Assembly: GCA_019636475.1 (NCBI GenBank)
Contig: JAHBXN010000002.1
Location: 496,001 to 560,000 of the forward strand
Length of the DNA stretch: 64,000 nucleotides
Direction of reading: 5' to 3'
Origin: Phycisphaerae bacterium
GTDB taxonomy: Bacteria > Planctomycetota > Phycisphaerae > UBA1845 > UTPLA1
Shown here: positions 26,191 to 35,732 of the stretch, in pieces
Position numbering within the stretch: the stretch's first letter is position 1
Layout: each line of letters starts with the position of its first letter
Notes under the pieces: model-generated
Told to the model about the DNA's origin: nothing
Databases searched by the model: none
The model's input: only the letters and a program-made list of their open reading frames with translations
Program-made: the position numbers and the translations under genes

Positions 26191-27464
26191 AGATCGCTCA
26201 TCTCATCAGCATCGGAAACGAGCTTACCGGCGGCCGGACTGTTGATACCAATTCGGCCTGGCTTGCAAGACAACTTGCATCGGTCGGTGTGCATTGCACT
26301 CGACACGTCACGATCGCCGACGAATTGGAACCGATACGCGATGCGATGCTCTCGGCTTCGCACGATGCGGATTTCGTGATCGTCACCGGCGGGCTCGGTC
26401 CCACCCCTGACGACCTCACCCGAGAAGCCCTGGCCGTTGCGATGTCGGTGCCGCTGGAACTGCATGGCGAGAGCCTGGCGCACATCGAGAGCTACTTTCA
26501 ATCGCGCCAGCGAACAATGTACCCGGCAAACAGGCAGCAGGCCATGCTTCCGCAAGGCACTCGCGCCATCCCCAACCCGCACGGAACCGCGCCGGGAATT
26601 CGCGCAACGCTCAATCGGGCGGAGTTCTTCATTTTGCCAGGCGTGCCTTACGAAATGAAAGCCATGTTCGAGGCAACCGTCCGGCCCGAGATCGCATCGA
26701 GCGACGCCGGAATCGTCGAAGAGCGAGTGCTTCGCACCTTTGGCATGAGCGAATCCGAGGTCGGCGAGCGAATCGCTGATTTGATGCGGCGGGATCGCAA
26801 TCCCACGGTCGGCACCAGCGCGGCCGAACTGATCATCTCGATTCGCATTGTGGCCCACGGTTCGACCGACGGCGAGATTAAACGCCTGATCGATGCGGAC
26901 GAACTGGAAATACGAAACCGGCTGGGTGACGTTATTTTCGGCGCGACGGAAGATACGCTTGCAACCGCTGCCGTCAGCACGCTGATCGATCGGAATCTGA
27001 CATTGTCCACCGCCGAGTCATGCACGGGCGGGCTGATCGCCAAACTTGTCACGGACGTGTCCGGCTCGAGTGCCTGTTTCGTGCAGGGCTTCGTAACCTA
27101 CGCCAACGACGCGAAAACACGATTGCTTGAAGTGCCGGGCGCGCTCATCGCGGCGAACGGCGCAGTCAGCCCACAGGTGGCCGACGCGATGGCGACAAAC
27201 TGCCGACGCATCTCGGGCACCGACTTCGCGATCGGCGTAACCGGTATCGCCGGCCCCACCGGCGGAACCAGCGACAAACCGGTCGGGCTTGTGTATGTCG
27301 CCCTTGCGACTCCGACCGAAACGATCGTCAGGGAACTGCGTCTTGGAGACAATCTTCGCCGCGATCAGGTACGCGACCGCTCCGCCAAGGCCGCACTCAA
27401 CCTGTTGCGGCTGGAACTCCATCGCTCGCGCCCGAGCCAATCGATGCGGACCCGGGCTCGCTGA
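26187..27464 (+). CDS. cinA: CinA family protein (MoCF-like domain plus nicotinamide-nucleotide amidase domain)
   Basis: The 425-residue protein has the two-domain CinA layout. The N-terminal MoCF/COG1058 domain starts with a G-N-E-L-T-G-G motif, then V-T-G-G-L-G-P-T-P-D-D-L-T. The C-terminal amidase domain begins near residue 265 with T-A-E-S-C-T-G-G and includes G-I-A-G-P-T-G-G and K-P-V-G-L-V-Y-V. The C-terminal domain deamidates NMN to nicotinate mononucleotide; the N-terminal domain hydrolyses ADP-ribose-type pyrophosphates in full-length homologs. It serves NAD recycling in the cytoplasm. It overlaps the upstream membrane-protein gene by 4 bases. Length and motifs are those of a complete protein. 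Confidence 0.93.
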   Translation: MKIAHLISIGNELTGGRTVDTNSAWLARQLASVGVHCTRHVTIADELEPIRDAMLSASHDADFVIVTGGLGPTPDDLTREALAVAMSVPLELHGESLAHIESYFQSRQRTMYPANRQQAMLPQGTRAIPNPHGTAPGIRATLNRAEFFILPGVPYEMKAMFEATVRPEIASSDAGIVEERVLRTFGMSESEVGERIADLMRRDRNPTVGTSAAELIISIRIVAHGSTDGEIKRLIDADELEIRNRLGDVIFGATEDTLATAAVSTLIDRNLTLSTAESCTGGLIAKLVTDVSGSSACFVQGFVTYANDAKTRLLEVPGALIAANGAVSPQVADAMATNCRRISGTDFAIGVTGIAGPTGGTSDKPVGLVYVALATPTETIVRELRLGDNLRRDQVRDRSAKAALNLLRLELHRSRPSQSMRTRAR

Positions 27465-27535
27465 AGCGGCATGCCCGAATCCACGTTGGCGGTGCACTAC
27501 GTCGAAATGAAGCATCACGAAAATGGCACGATCGC

Positions 27536-28630
27536 TCAGTCAACGAACATCTTCAGTAGCAGCCGGGCCGCACGGTCGTGCGCCGTCGCGTTTGGGTGAT
27601 GATCCATCGGGTGAACCCAGAGAGACGATGCGTCAAGACCGGTGAAGGTCTCCAGCAGATCCACACACGCAATCCCCTGCTCCGCGCAAAACGCGGAGAT
27701 CAGGCCGTGAATGTCCTTGAACGGATAACGGCCATCCAGCTCCCACAACACGGGCCAGATGGCGACAATCAGTCGACAGCCGTCCCGCGCGGTCAAATCC
27801 CGGAGATCGGTCAGCGCTCGCTTGCAAAGCGACCATCGAGGCGACTCGAAGCTTTCGCGGATCGCCGCGAAGTAGGCCGACTGCAATCGATCCGCGGCGC
27901 GCGAACGCTCCAGAATTTCGCTGATTCGGGAGATGTGCGACAATCGTGAAAGCGGCTGGTCCGTCGTCCATTCGTCGTTTTGTCGAATGGTCTCGGCGCC
28001 GTCCATCGCATCATTCAGGAAGAATCCAAGCACGACCACGTCCGGCCGAAACTTGCTGATGTACATGCGATAATAGAGGAACTCATCAATCGTTCCGTGC
28101 CCCTGGACACCGCAGTTCAGCACCTCATACCGTGCGGGCGCCGAATCGGCTGGCCGGGTCGGCGCCCCGCCGTTGACTGCATTGAGCAGCGACTCCAGCC
28201 GGCGGGGATACACCGCCGCATCGTCCACTCCCTCGCCGAATGTGAATGAATCACCAAGGCACGCGATACGGATCACGCCGGAGTGCCGCGACATTGACAT
28301 CTCCGGGCCGCGAAGCCCGTATTGATTGATCGAGTACCGCACCGGCCCGGTCGTGAACGGCGCGCCGGAAGGCCCGTCGTACACCGACGAAAACCGCGCG
28401 CCGGGCTGGTAGGAGATCGGACCGTTCGCAAGTCGCACAAAAGGAACCCGGCCGTCGGGCTCGAAGCGCCGCGGCGCAAAATGACCCGGGCCAATGCCGA
28501 AAAGACGCACGCCCAGGTCAACAGCCGCCGCTCCAATGACCACTGCGGCCGCCAACAGGACGACCCGCGCCACCCAATTCGGCCGCCGCGCGGTTCGCAC
28601 CGATTCACCAGATGGTTGATTCGAATCCAT
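27536..28630 (-). CDS. Membrane-anchored SGNH/GDSL hydrolase
   Basis: The 364-residue protein has an N-terminal membrane helix (about 20-40) and an extracytoplasmic SGNH hydrolase domain. The G-D-S-F-T-F-G-E-G block puts the nucleophile at Ser128, a Gly-rich G-V-Q-G-H-G-T block corresponds to block II/III, and the D-H-H-P-N block near residues 343-347 supplies the catalytic dyad. This class includes esterases and acetyltransferase-like proteins that modify polysaccharides or lipids at the cell surface. It is probably co-transcribed with the histidine kinase upstream (gap 49 bases). Convergent with cinA. The substrate is unknown. Confidence 0.85.
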   Translation of the reverse strand: MDSNQPSGESVRTARRPNWVARVVLLAAAVVIGAAAVDLGVRLFGIGPGHFAPRRFEPDGRVPFVRLANGPISYQPGARFSSVYDGPSGAPFTTGPVRYSINQYGLRGPEMSMSRHSGVIRIACLGDSFTFGEGVDDAAVYPRRLESLLNAVNGGAPTRPADSAPARYEVLNCGVQGHGTIDEFLYYRMYISKFRPDVVVLGFFLNDAMDGAETIRQNDEWTTDQPLSRLSHISRISEILERSRAADRLQSAYFAAIRESFESPRWSLCKRALTDLRDLTARDGCRLIVAIWPVLWELDGRYPFKDIHGLISAFCAEQGIACVDLLETFTGLDASSLWVHPMDHHPNATAHDRAARLLLKMFVD

Positions 28631-28679
28631 CAGAATCCGCCGCGAGAAGGCCCGGTTCGGGCCGCGCCTTTGTCTTGCA

Positions 28680-30269
28680 TTAGTCCGCCAGGTTGATCGT
28701 GCTCGTCATGGTGTCAATCGCGCCCTCGGGTGCGGCAACAGGCAGTACCACCGTGAACTCCGACCCTTTCCCGAATTCGCTGGATACCAGAATCGTTCCG
28801 CCCAGTCGAATCGCAAGTTCACGACTGATCGCCAGTCCCAGCCCGGTACCGCTGTGCTCGCGCGTCATCGAGCCATCGATCTGTTTGAATTTCTCGAAGA
28901 CATTGTCCAGCTCGCCCGGTGGAATGCCGATGCCGGTGTCTCGCACCTTGACGCTGACGTGATCGCCACTCAGCGCCGACAGGCTGACTTCAATCAATCC
29001 GCCATCCGGTGTGAACTTCACGGCGTTGGACAGGAGATTGTAGAGGATCTGCTGAATCCGTCCTGAATCCGAAGTGATCGTCGGAACGCCCTCGGCCGCG
29101 ATCATCGACAGTTGCAGGCTCTTCTTGTCTGCGAGCGGCCGCATGAAATCCAGCAGGTTGCGGATCATCTCTTCCATGTTGACCCCGCCCAGGTGGAGTT
29201 CCAGCTTGCCGGCTTCGATTTTTGCCAGATCGAGCAGATCATTGATCAAGCCCAGCAGCATGCGTCCGCTCGACATGATATTTTCCGAGTATCGAAGCGC
29301 GCGACCGCCCTCGGCGCTGGAGGCCTCGCGCAGCAGCTCGGCGAATCCGATGATCGACGCCAGCGGAGTTCGCAGTTCGTGACTCACGATGGACAGAAAC
29401 TGGCTCTTCAATTTGTCGGCCTCGAAGAGAGCGACATTTCGCTCAGCCAGTTCCGCCAGCTTCGTATCGAGGCTCTTGTTGATCCGCTTCAATTCGTTCT
29501 CAGACGCCTCAAGGTGCGAAAGCATCGCGTTGAACGCGCGAGAAAGCTCCTCATATTCGTCGCCCGTCGCGATCGAACTGCGAATACTGTGATCGCCCTG
29601 CGACACGCTTTCCGCCACTTCCGTCAACTCGCGAACCGGCGAGAGAATCAGCTTCTGAGTGATGAGGTAAAACACCAGCACGGCCAGAATGCCCGCGAGC
29701 GCCCCCGCCATCAGGCTCAAACCGAAATTGATGAGAAAATCCACCCGCGCCCGTGGCGCGACATATTCCACTGCCACGATCCCGAGCAACGCCCCCGCCG
29801 GATACTTGCCTCCGGCCGAACGAACCGCAAACGCCATGCGGTATACGAACGCGCCGCTCGAGGAGTCCCACTTGGGCGGAAGCTCCGACGCACTCGGGTT
29901 GCGGATGAATTCGTCGATCGCTTCCCGGGTGAACGAATCGGCATCAGGCGGAGCGACCGGCTGATTAGGGTCCGATAACCGTATCAGCCTCGGAGCAGGT
30001 CCGGTGTAGCCGTATTTCGCCGCATTGCTCGGCCACCAGGTTTCCAGTGCCCGCTGTTTGAGCTCCCAGTTATCCGCTCCCAGTTCGGACCGGGCGATCG
30101 CCAGCCGCCCGGTCTGGCGAATCAACTGACCGTTCATCAAGTGAACGAGGTCTCTCATACGCAGCCACGGTACAAACAGCGCGGCAGAAACGATCAGCAG
30201 CACGGCCAGACCGAACAAAATGCGGCATTTTGCCGCCAACGAAACCTTGAAAAAAGAGATCCGAGCCAT
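28680..30269 (-). CDS. Membrane sensor histidine kinase (periplasmic sensor, HAMP, HisKA, HATPase)
   Basis: The 529-residue protein has membrane helices at about 17-36 and 183-204. Between them is an extracytoplasmic domain of about 145 residues that resembles the Tll0287/DUF3365 sensor but lacks a C-x-x-C-H heme motif. HAMP (about 205-255) is followed by a coiled coil, the H-box F-L-S-I-V-S-H-E-L-R-T-P (His297), the N-box L-S-N-A-V-K-F, the G1 D-T-G-I-G-I-P and the G2 G-T-G-L-G-L. It should autophosphorylate at His297. No receiver is encoded next to it. It likely heads a two-gene unit with the SGNH hydrolase downstream. Confidence 0.92.
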   Translation of the reverse strand: MARISFFKVSLAAKCRILFGLAVLLIVSAALFVPWLRMRDLVHLMNGQLIRQTGRLAIARSELGADNWELKQRALETWWPSNAAKYGYTGPAPRLIRLSDPNQPVAPPDADSFTREAIDEFIRNPSASELPPKWDSSSGAFVYRMAFAVRSAGGKYPAGALLGIVAVEYVAPRARVDFLINFGLSLMAGALAGILAVLVFYLITQKLILSPVRELTEVAESVSQGDHSIRSSIATGDEYEELSRAFNAMLSHLEASENELKRINKSLDTKLAELAERNVALFEADKLKSQFLSIVSHELRTPLASIIGFAELLREASSAEGGRALRYSENIMSSGRMLLGLINDLLDLAKIEAGKLELHLGGVNMEEMIRNLLDFMRPLADKKSLQLSMIAAEGVPTITSDSGRIQQILYNLLSNAVKFTPDGGLIEVSLSALSGDHVSVKVRDTGIGIPPGELDNVFEKFKQIDGSMTREHSGTGLGLAISRELAIRLGGTILVSSEFGKGSEFTVVLPVAAPEGAIDTMTSTINLAD

Positions 30270-30475
30270 CGTCGGTGGTACCGTTCGGAGCGTGTCTGAC
30301 CCCGCCTTGATCCATCGTCGTACAGTTCATTGGATCGCGCCGTCTTCCTGATTGCGACCCGCGCGAGATCTTAACGGCATTCAGTACGAATTTGACTCCG
30401 AGAATCCCAATGATTCACACGCCCCGGTTTGCAACGGCGCACAGTGAACCATCGGCCGGAGCGCGTTTGAGTGTG

Positions 30476-30504
30476 TTGACTGAACAGAAAAGTGCCGATA
30501 GCAT
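30476..30504 (+). promoter_or_regulatory. Sigma70-like promoter for the gene at 30540
   Basis: TTGACT (30476-30481) and TAGCAT (30499-30504) with a 17-base spacer lie 36 bases before the ATG at 30540. A GGAG ribosome site is present between them and the start. Confidence 0.5.
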
Positions 30505-30539
30505 AAAGTGTTCATTGAATTGAACTTGGAGCGTTCCCG

Positions 30540-31706
30540 ATGCGCAAGTCAAAGCCATTCTTGATCTTGCTCGCGCTGATCGTATCGGCCCCGGCGGATG
30601 CGGATGCGCAAGCGACAGCCCGGTCCATGCGCCGCACTGAATCGCGGATTCGCCCCGGGCAGCGTCTCAATACCGCGTCGGCGTCCGGATTTGCGACCCG
30701 AGCCAGCCGAAATCGCCCCGGTGTCGGCGGAATCCGCGCCTACGGCGGCGTTTCGAGCCGGAGCGATCAGATCCGCGCAGAACTCGCCAGAATGATCAAC
30801 AACCAGCGCGACGGCCTGCTCGCGGCGCCACCGAGCTCAATTGACCCGATCTACAACATGATGTCACGCCGAAACTTGCTGCGCTCGCGATCGGCACTTG
30901 CCGAGCGCACGGCTTCGATCATGGGACATCAGGATTACATTCTACAGGATGGCAAATGGGCAGGCGCCGTGCAGCCGCCCGCGATGCCGATCTGGTCACC
31001 CTCCACCGCGACCATGCGGGAGGCGAGCGGCGCGATCCCGCCACCCATGCCGGATGTCTATGAGGCTCCGAAACTGGGCATGTCGAGCGACGGCCCCCCC
31101 ATGAGGACGTACAACTCGATGCTCGCAAGCCAGCTTGGCGCCAAAGGGGAGCAGTATTTGCGTGAAGGGCTCGATTTTTTTGCGAACAAGCAATACTCGC
31201 AGGCCCAGCAGAAATTCGAACTTTATCAGCAAACCACTCCGGAAAGCCCGCATCCGCTCGCGCTTCTGTCGATCACATCGTACCAGCAGCGCGATTTCAA
31301 CCTGTCGATCCTGTTTCTCGCGCAAGCCCTCCAACGAATGTACGATCAGCGGCTGGACCGGCTTGATGATCTCCGCGTCGACCCGCGGGTGCTGTATCCT
31401 GATCCCAATGACTTCCGCCGAATTGTTGATGAGTCCACACTCATCGCCAAGCTTCCGGGCAGCAGTCCACGTTCGAGCCTGCTCATGGCGTATTTCCAGT
31501 TGCTTAATGGCAGCCCTCAAACGGCATTGTCGGCGCTTGACACCGCCATCGTCGGGATCGAAGCCGAGGCCCGCGCTGAGGAGCAGAAGTCGGGGCAGGG
31601 CAGCGTGATTGATCGAACTTCCCACGTGAAGTGGTTCCGCGAACTGGTTCGCAAGACGATGAGTGGGCCGTCAGGCGCTGAGGTGTCTGCGCCAGCGCCC
31701 CGTTGA
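30540..31706 (+). CDS. Secreted protein with TPR-like C-terminal half, function unknown
   Basis: The 388-residue product has a signal peptide (cleavage near A-D-A-D-A-Q) followed by a Ser/Arg-rich, probably disordered stretch to about residue 100. The C-terminal half contains helix-turn-helix pairs resembling TPR units, for example K-G-E-Q-Y-L-R-E-G-L-D-F-F-A-N and L-A-L-L-S-I-T-S-Y-Q-Q-R-D-F-N-L-S-I. No catalytic motif is seen. It sits 70 bases upstream of the CapD-like gene in the same direction and may be co-transcribed with it, so a scaffold role in surface polysaccharide assembly is possible but not shown. Confidence 0.7.
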   Translation: MRKSKPFLILLALIVSAPADADAQATARSMRRTESRIRPGQRLNTASASGFATRASRNRPGVGGIRAYGGVSSRSDQIRAELARMINNQRDGLLAAPPSSIDPIYNMMSRRNLLRSRSALAERTASIMGHQDYILQDGKWAGAVQPPAMPIWSPSTATMREASGAIPPPMPDVYEAPKLGMSSDGPPMRTYNSMLASQLGAKGEQYLREGLDFFANKQYSQAQQKFELYQQTTPESPHPLALLSITSYQQRDFNLSILFLAQALQRMYDQRLDRLDDLRVDPRVLYPDPNDFRRIVDESTLIAKLPGSSPRSSLLMAYFQLLNGSPQTALSALDTAIVGIEAEARAEEQKSGQGSVIDRTSHVKWFRELVRKTMSGPSGAEVSAPAPR

Positions 31707-31776
31707 GCGTGCCTTTCGCGTCGGTCGAAGCGCCGCCGCGCGGGGCAATCAGAAGGAAAGAAGCGAGTGAGCAGTG

Positions 31777-33801
31777 ATGGCGGACTCCAAAAAGAGTGAA
31801 GCAACTCCGATTCGCGGAGGGATCCTCCGCTATCGCGATGCACTCTCATGGATTATTCACGTCATCCTCTTCGCCGTGTCGTTCTTTATCGCATTCGGGC
31901 TTTACTTCAACTTCCGGCGATTTGACGCATGGCTCGTGCCGTTCTACCTGCCGCTGCTGGCTCCGGTCGTCCTTATCAAGACACTTGTCTTCTGGCGGCT
32001 GAATCTCTTTCGGGGCACATGGCGCTACGTCGGCATGCGCGATCTTGGCGCAATCACGATGGGCAGCCATGTCAGCACGTTCCTGTTCGTCGTGATGTTC
32101 TTCGCGATGGCCCAGTTCTATCCGCAATTTCTTTCCGATCGGGAACCGCTTCAATTTCCCCAGTCGGTCTTTCTGCTCGACTGGGGCGCGACGATCGGCG
32201 TTGTCTGCGGCGCGCGCCTGCTCGTCCGGCTTTATCACGAGGAAGTTCGGCACGTCGCGGCCTCGGGCAGCCGGCAATGCCTGATCCTCGGCGCGGGTGA
32301 CACGGGCGAAGCACTGCTGCGCGAGATTCTGCGGATGCGGGTCGAGCGACACAATGTCGTCGGCTTTCTCGATGACGATCCCGCCAAGCAGAATTCCCGC
32401 ATTCACGGCGTACCCGTGCTCGGCCGAATTTCGGAGGCCCGTTCGTTCTGCGAGCGGTTCAGCATTGAGGAACTGCTTCTTGCCATGCCCAATGCCCCGC
32501 AGAAGGCCCTCCGCAAGATCGTCGAGCAGTGTGAGGGCATGAATGTCCGGTTCCGCACCGTTCCGTCCATGGAGGCGCTTATCGAAGGCAAGGTCGCCGT
32601 CTCGCAGGTGCGCGACGTCCAGATCAAGGACCTGCTCGGCCGCGAACAGGTCGAACTCGATCAGGAGAAGATCCGACATCAAATCGAAGGGCAGCGGATT
32701 CTCGTCACGGGGGCGGGCGGATCGATCGGGTCCGAGCTATGTCGCCAAATCTGCCGATTCGGTCCGAGCCGACTCCTGCTGCTTGAGCAGGGCGAGAACA
32801 ACCTCTTCGAGATTGATCGCGAACTGGCGTCCTCCTTTCCTGATGTGTCCCGCACCTGTCTCGTCGCCGACATCACCGATCAATGCCGCGTCGATCGCAT
32901 CATCAGCGAAAATCGACCGTCCATGATTTTTCACGCAGCAGCTCACAAGCACGTCCCGATGATGGAGATCAACGTCGGCGAAGCCGTGAAGAACAACATA
33001 CATGGCACGCGCATTGTGGCCGATGCCGCCAAGCGTCATGGCGTGGCGCGGTTTGTGATGATCTCGACTGACAAGGCGGTGAATCCGACCTCGGTCATGG
33101 GTTGCACAAAGCGCGTCGCCGAGATGTACATCCAGCAACTCCGCCAGGGAGGACAGACCCAGTTCATCACGGTCCGATTCGGCAATGTGCTCGGATCGAG
33201 CGGCTCCGTCATACCGATTTTTCAGAAGCAGATTGCCGCGGGTGGGCCGGTGACCGTGACGGATCCGAACATGACGCGGTATTTCATGACCATTCCCGAG
33301 GCATCGCAGCTCGTCCTGCAAGCGGGCGCCATGGGCAACGACGGCGATATCTTCGTGCTGGACATGGGGGAGCCGGTCAAGATTGTCGATCTGGCCCGCG
33401 AGATGATCACACTCAGCGGGCTTCGCCCCGGCGAGGACATCGAAATTCGATTCACCGGCATTCGCCCCGGCGAGAAGCTCTACGAGGAACTCAGCGTTCT
33501 CGGTGAGGACATGGGCAAGACAACCCACGAAAAGATCTATGTCTGGCGCAACAAGAAAGAGGATTGGAACAAGGTTTGTCGACAGATTGACGCCATCGTC
33601 GCGGCAGCGGATTCGCTCGACGGCATCGAACTGCGCAAACGCCTGATTGAGATCGTGCCTGAGTTTGAGCCCGAAACGCTGACCGCCCGATCAGAAAAAA
33701 TGCCGCGCACCGCCACGATACGAGAGAGCGAAAATGTGCGCAATTCCGCCTCGACAGCCAAGCTCGGAACGCTTCCATTCGGCGAAACACCGGCAACCTG
33801 A
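31777..33801 (+). CDS. CapD/WbpM-type membrane nucleoside-diphosphate-sugar 4,6-dehydratase
   Basis: The 674-residue protein has four N-terminal membrane helices (about 25-150), then a first Rossmann-like domain with L-G-A-G-D-T-G-E-A-L (171-180). A second, short-chain dehydrogenase domain begins V-T-G-A-G-G-S-I-G-S-E (310-320). The catalytic region reads S-T-D-K-A (430-434) and V-M-G-C-T-K-R (440-446), with Met441 in place of the usual Tyr. That is the known pattern for WbpM/PglF/CapD-type UDP-GlcNAc 4,6-dehydratases, so activity is expected. It makes 6-deoxy-4-keto sugars for capsule, O-antigen or glycoprotein sugars at the inner membrane. A GTG at 31774 is an alternative start. Confidence 0.93.
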   Translation: MADSKKSEATPIRGGILRYRDALSWIIHVILFAVSFFIAFGLYFNFRRFDAWLVPFYLPLLAPVVLIKTLVFWRLNLFRGTWRYVGMRDLGAITMGSHVSTFLFVVMFFAMAQFYPQFLSDREPLQFPQSVFLLDWGATIGVVCGARLLVRLYHEEVRHVAASGSRQCLILGAGDTGEALLREILRMRVERHNVVGFLDDDPAKQNSRIHGVPVLGRISEARSFCERFSIEELLLAMPNAPQKALRKIVEQCEGMNVRFRTVPSMEALIEGKVAVSQVRDVQIKDLLGREQVELDQEKIRHQIEGQRILVTGAGGSIGSELCRQICRFGPSRLLLLEQGENNLFEIDRELASSFPDVSRTCLVADITDQCRVDRIISENRPSMIFHAAAHKHVPMMEINVGEAVKNNIHGTRIVADAAKRHGVARFVMISTDKAVNPTSVMGCTKRVAEMYIQQLRQGGQTQFITVRFGNVLGSSGSVIPIFQKQIAAGGPVTVTDPNMTRYFMTIPEASQLVLQAGAMGNDGDIFVLDMGEPVKIVDLAREMITLSGLRPGEDIEIRFTGIRPGEKLYEELSVLGEDMGKTTHEKIYVWRNKKEDWNKVCRQIDAIVAAADSLDGIELRKRLIEIVPEFEPETLTARSEKMPRTATIRESENVRNSASTAKLGTLPFGETPAT

Positions 33802-33890
33802 TTCAATACTGAATACTGTCGTGAGCCGTCCATGAACCAGACGAGTGATTTTCAATCGCGCCAGGCCGGTCACCGTGGAGCGACACCCTG

Positions 33891-34061
33891 ATGCCGCGTG
33901 GCCTCGCCATACTGGGTTTCATCATTGTTGCCGCGGCCGTCACGCTATTGACGCTTCGTCGAAGGAAAGGCCGCGAAAACGGGGCCTGTTGTCCCGAATG
34001 CGGGCATGCACTGCCGAATCGGGCGTCACCGCGCTGCCCGGCATGCGGGGAGAGCATCTGA
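33891..34061 (+). CDS. Small membrane protein with a C-terminal zinc ribbon (56 aa)
   Basis: ATG at 33891 with GTGGAG 10 bases upstream opens a 56-residue frame ending TGA at 34059-34061. Residues 5-23 are a membrane helix (L-A-I-L-G-F-I-I-V-A-A-A-V-T-L-L-T-L), then a basic turn (R-R-R-K). A zinc-ribbon pair follows: C-C-P-E-C-G (residues 33-38) and C-P-A-C-G (49-53). Both C-x-x-C knuckles are intact. The family is not known. It lies between the capD gene and an alpha/beta-hydrolase lipoprotein, all in one direction. Confidence 0.65.
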   Translation: MPRGLAILGFIIVAAAVTLLTLRRRKGRENGACCPECGHALPNRASPRCPACGESI

Positions 34062-34282
34062 GCGGCCGCCCGCAGTCTTATCCACGGCGATCGCACTCGT
34101 TGGAGGTATTCCAAACGTTGCCGTTGCGGATACACTGATGCCTATCCCACGCTTGACCCCGGGCGGTGCACTCATTGGCTTCGCGCCTCACGGTCGGTCG
34201 GTCAGACTGGTTGGTCATTCGGAGATTTCAGTTGCATTATCGATTCAATCCACGCTCGGTGAGTTCGACAACTCGCTTGCGG

Positions 34283-35722
34283 ATGACGATTGGCCTGCTT
34301 GCAATCCTCGCGATTCCGCAGTTCGGCTGCTTCCACGAGCGATCATTCACGCTCGATCTTAATCGCATCGAGTACGTCAGCGACGCACGCACCGTCGGTC
34401 CGCGTAACGCGCGCGAGTGGACACGCCTGGTGCACGAGCGGTTGGAACACCTGCTGCCGTACGAAGATCGCCAGACGCCAGCGCTGTTGACTGAATCGCT
34501 GCTTGACGCGAACGGAAAACCGATCGACGTGCTCAAGTATTTCAAGAAGAACAAAGCCTACCTGCACACATTCATCGGCAACCTGAGCGGCATCTCGCAG
34601 ACCGCGCAAGTCACGGGCAACTCACACTGCATGGACGAGCCGGCGCCGCCATGGGACGGATTCGAGGATATCTGGATTCCGATCTCGGATAAGCTTGAGC
34701 TTTCTGCTCGCGTTGGCTGGGCGCGACACGACGGCCGCATCATGGATACGGATTGCATCATCCTTCTGCCCGGCCTGCTCGGCGACAACATGCGAAAGCG
34801 GGCGAAGGACATCGGCCAGTTGCTTGTCGAAGCGGGCCATCACGTCGTCTCGCTGGAGTTTCGCGGTCATGGCCGGACGGAAGCCAGGTACGCGAACATT
34901 GCCTACAACTTCGGCACGATTGAAGCCGGCGATCTCGTGACGGTTGCGGAATGGCTGGAGTCTCAGTCGCATGTAACGGCGACGGGCATTGTAAGCTTCA
35001 GTTGGAGCGCGAATCTCTCGCTGCTCGCTGCATGGGAAAACACGCGAGCCGATGACCATCCCTCCGTTTCGCCGCGATTCAAACCGTTCCTGCGACCGCG
35101 GGCAAAGAAGATCTACTTTGAAAGCGGGATCTTCGCGATCTCACCGGTTCTGGATCTGGAGCACATTGTCGATTCGCTCGACAGTACCTGGTCCATTTCG
35201 CAAAATCCGGTGCTCAACGCCGTGCAGTGTACCATCAATCGGCGGGCGGAACGCCACGGGTATACGTCGGTGAACGGCAGTCTTCGCCGGCTCATCGAGT
35301 GTGAGTTTGCGCGAACGGCCCTTACCTACCCCGGAGCGATTGAAGATGGATTCGACTATCTGCGCTTCCTTCCGTACAAGGGCCGGCCCTCCGGGCACAA
35401 GATGCAGGATGCCAAAGTGCCGATTCTCATCCTGCACAGCGCGAGCGACCCGCTGGCGTATGCACAGGAAATCGCCGACTTTTTCGGTGAAATTTCAAAT
35501 CCCAACGTGGCGGGCATCGTCCTCAAGGGTGGCGGACACGACGGCTTTGCCGCTCACAGCAAGCGATATTTCTACAGCCTGATGCTGAACTTCTTCCACC
35601 CGGACTACGGCGCTCGACAGGCGCGCCAGCGAACGACCATCGTGGAAACCGGCTCGCACGAGAACGACACGCAGTTGATCAGCGATGCGCCGGCATCGAG
35701 CGGTCAGACCGGCCGAAAGTAA
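34283..35722 (+). CDS. Alpha/beta-hydrolase lipoprotein (YheT/EstA-like)
   Basis: The 479-residue product from ATG 34283 has a lipobox (I-P-Q-F-G-C, Cys16). It contains an alpha/beta-hydrolase fold: I-L-L-P-G-L-L-G-D-N near 160-169, F-R-G-H-G-R-T near 193-199, the nucleophile elbow S-F-S-W-S-A-N (Ser242, with Ser and Asn in place of the usual Gly residues), an acid strand I-L-H-S-A-S-D near 385 and the late G-G-G-H-D-G-F histidine. The catalytic triad is therefore likely intact. The substrate is unknown. An upstream GTG at 34166 in frame adds 39 residues without a signal; the lipoprotein start is favoured, although neither has a good ribosome site. Confidence 0.75.
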   Translation: MTIGLLAILAIPQFGCFHERSFTLDLNRIEYVSDARTVGPRNAREWTRLVHERLEHLLPYEDRQTPALLTESLLDANGKPIDVLKYFKKNKAYLHTFIGNLSGISQTAQVTGNSHCMDEPAPPWDGFEDIWIPISDKLELSARVGWARHDGRIMDTDCIILLPGLLGDNMRKRAKDIGQLLVEAGHHVVSLEFRGHGRTEARYANIAYNFGTIEAGDLVTVAEWLESQSHVTATGIVSFSWSANLSLLAAWENTRADDHPSVSPRFKPFLRPRAKKIYFESGIFAISPVLDLEHIVDSLDSTWSISQNPVLNAVQCTINRRAERHGYTSVNGSLRRLIECEFARTALTYPGAIEDGFDYLRFLPYKGRPSGHKMQDAKVPILILHSASDPLAYAQEIADFFGEISNPNVAGIVLKGGGHDGFAAHSKRYFYSLMLNFFHPDYGARQARQRTTIVETGSHENDTQLISDAPASSGQTGRK

Positions 35723-35732
35723 TCGTCGCGGT

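Noticed and set aside
31777-33801. Met441 in place of the catalytic Tyr in the CapD-like protein as an inactivating change
   Set aside because: WbpM/PglF/CapD-type 4,6-dehydratases normally have Met at this position.
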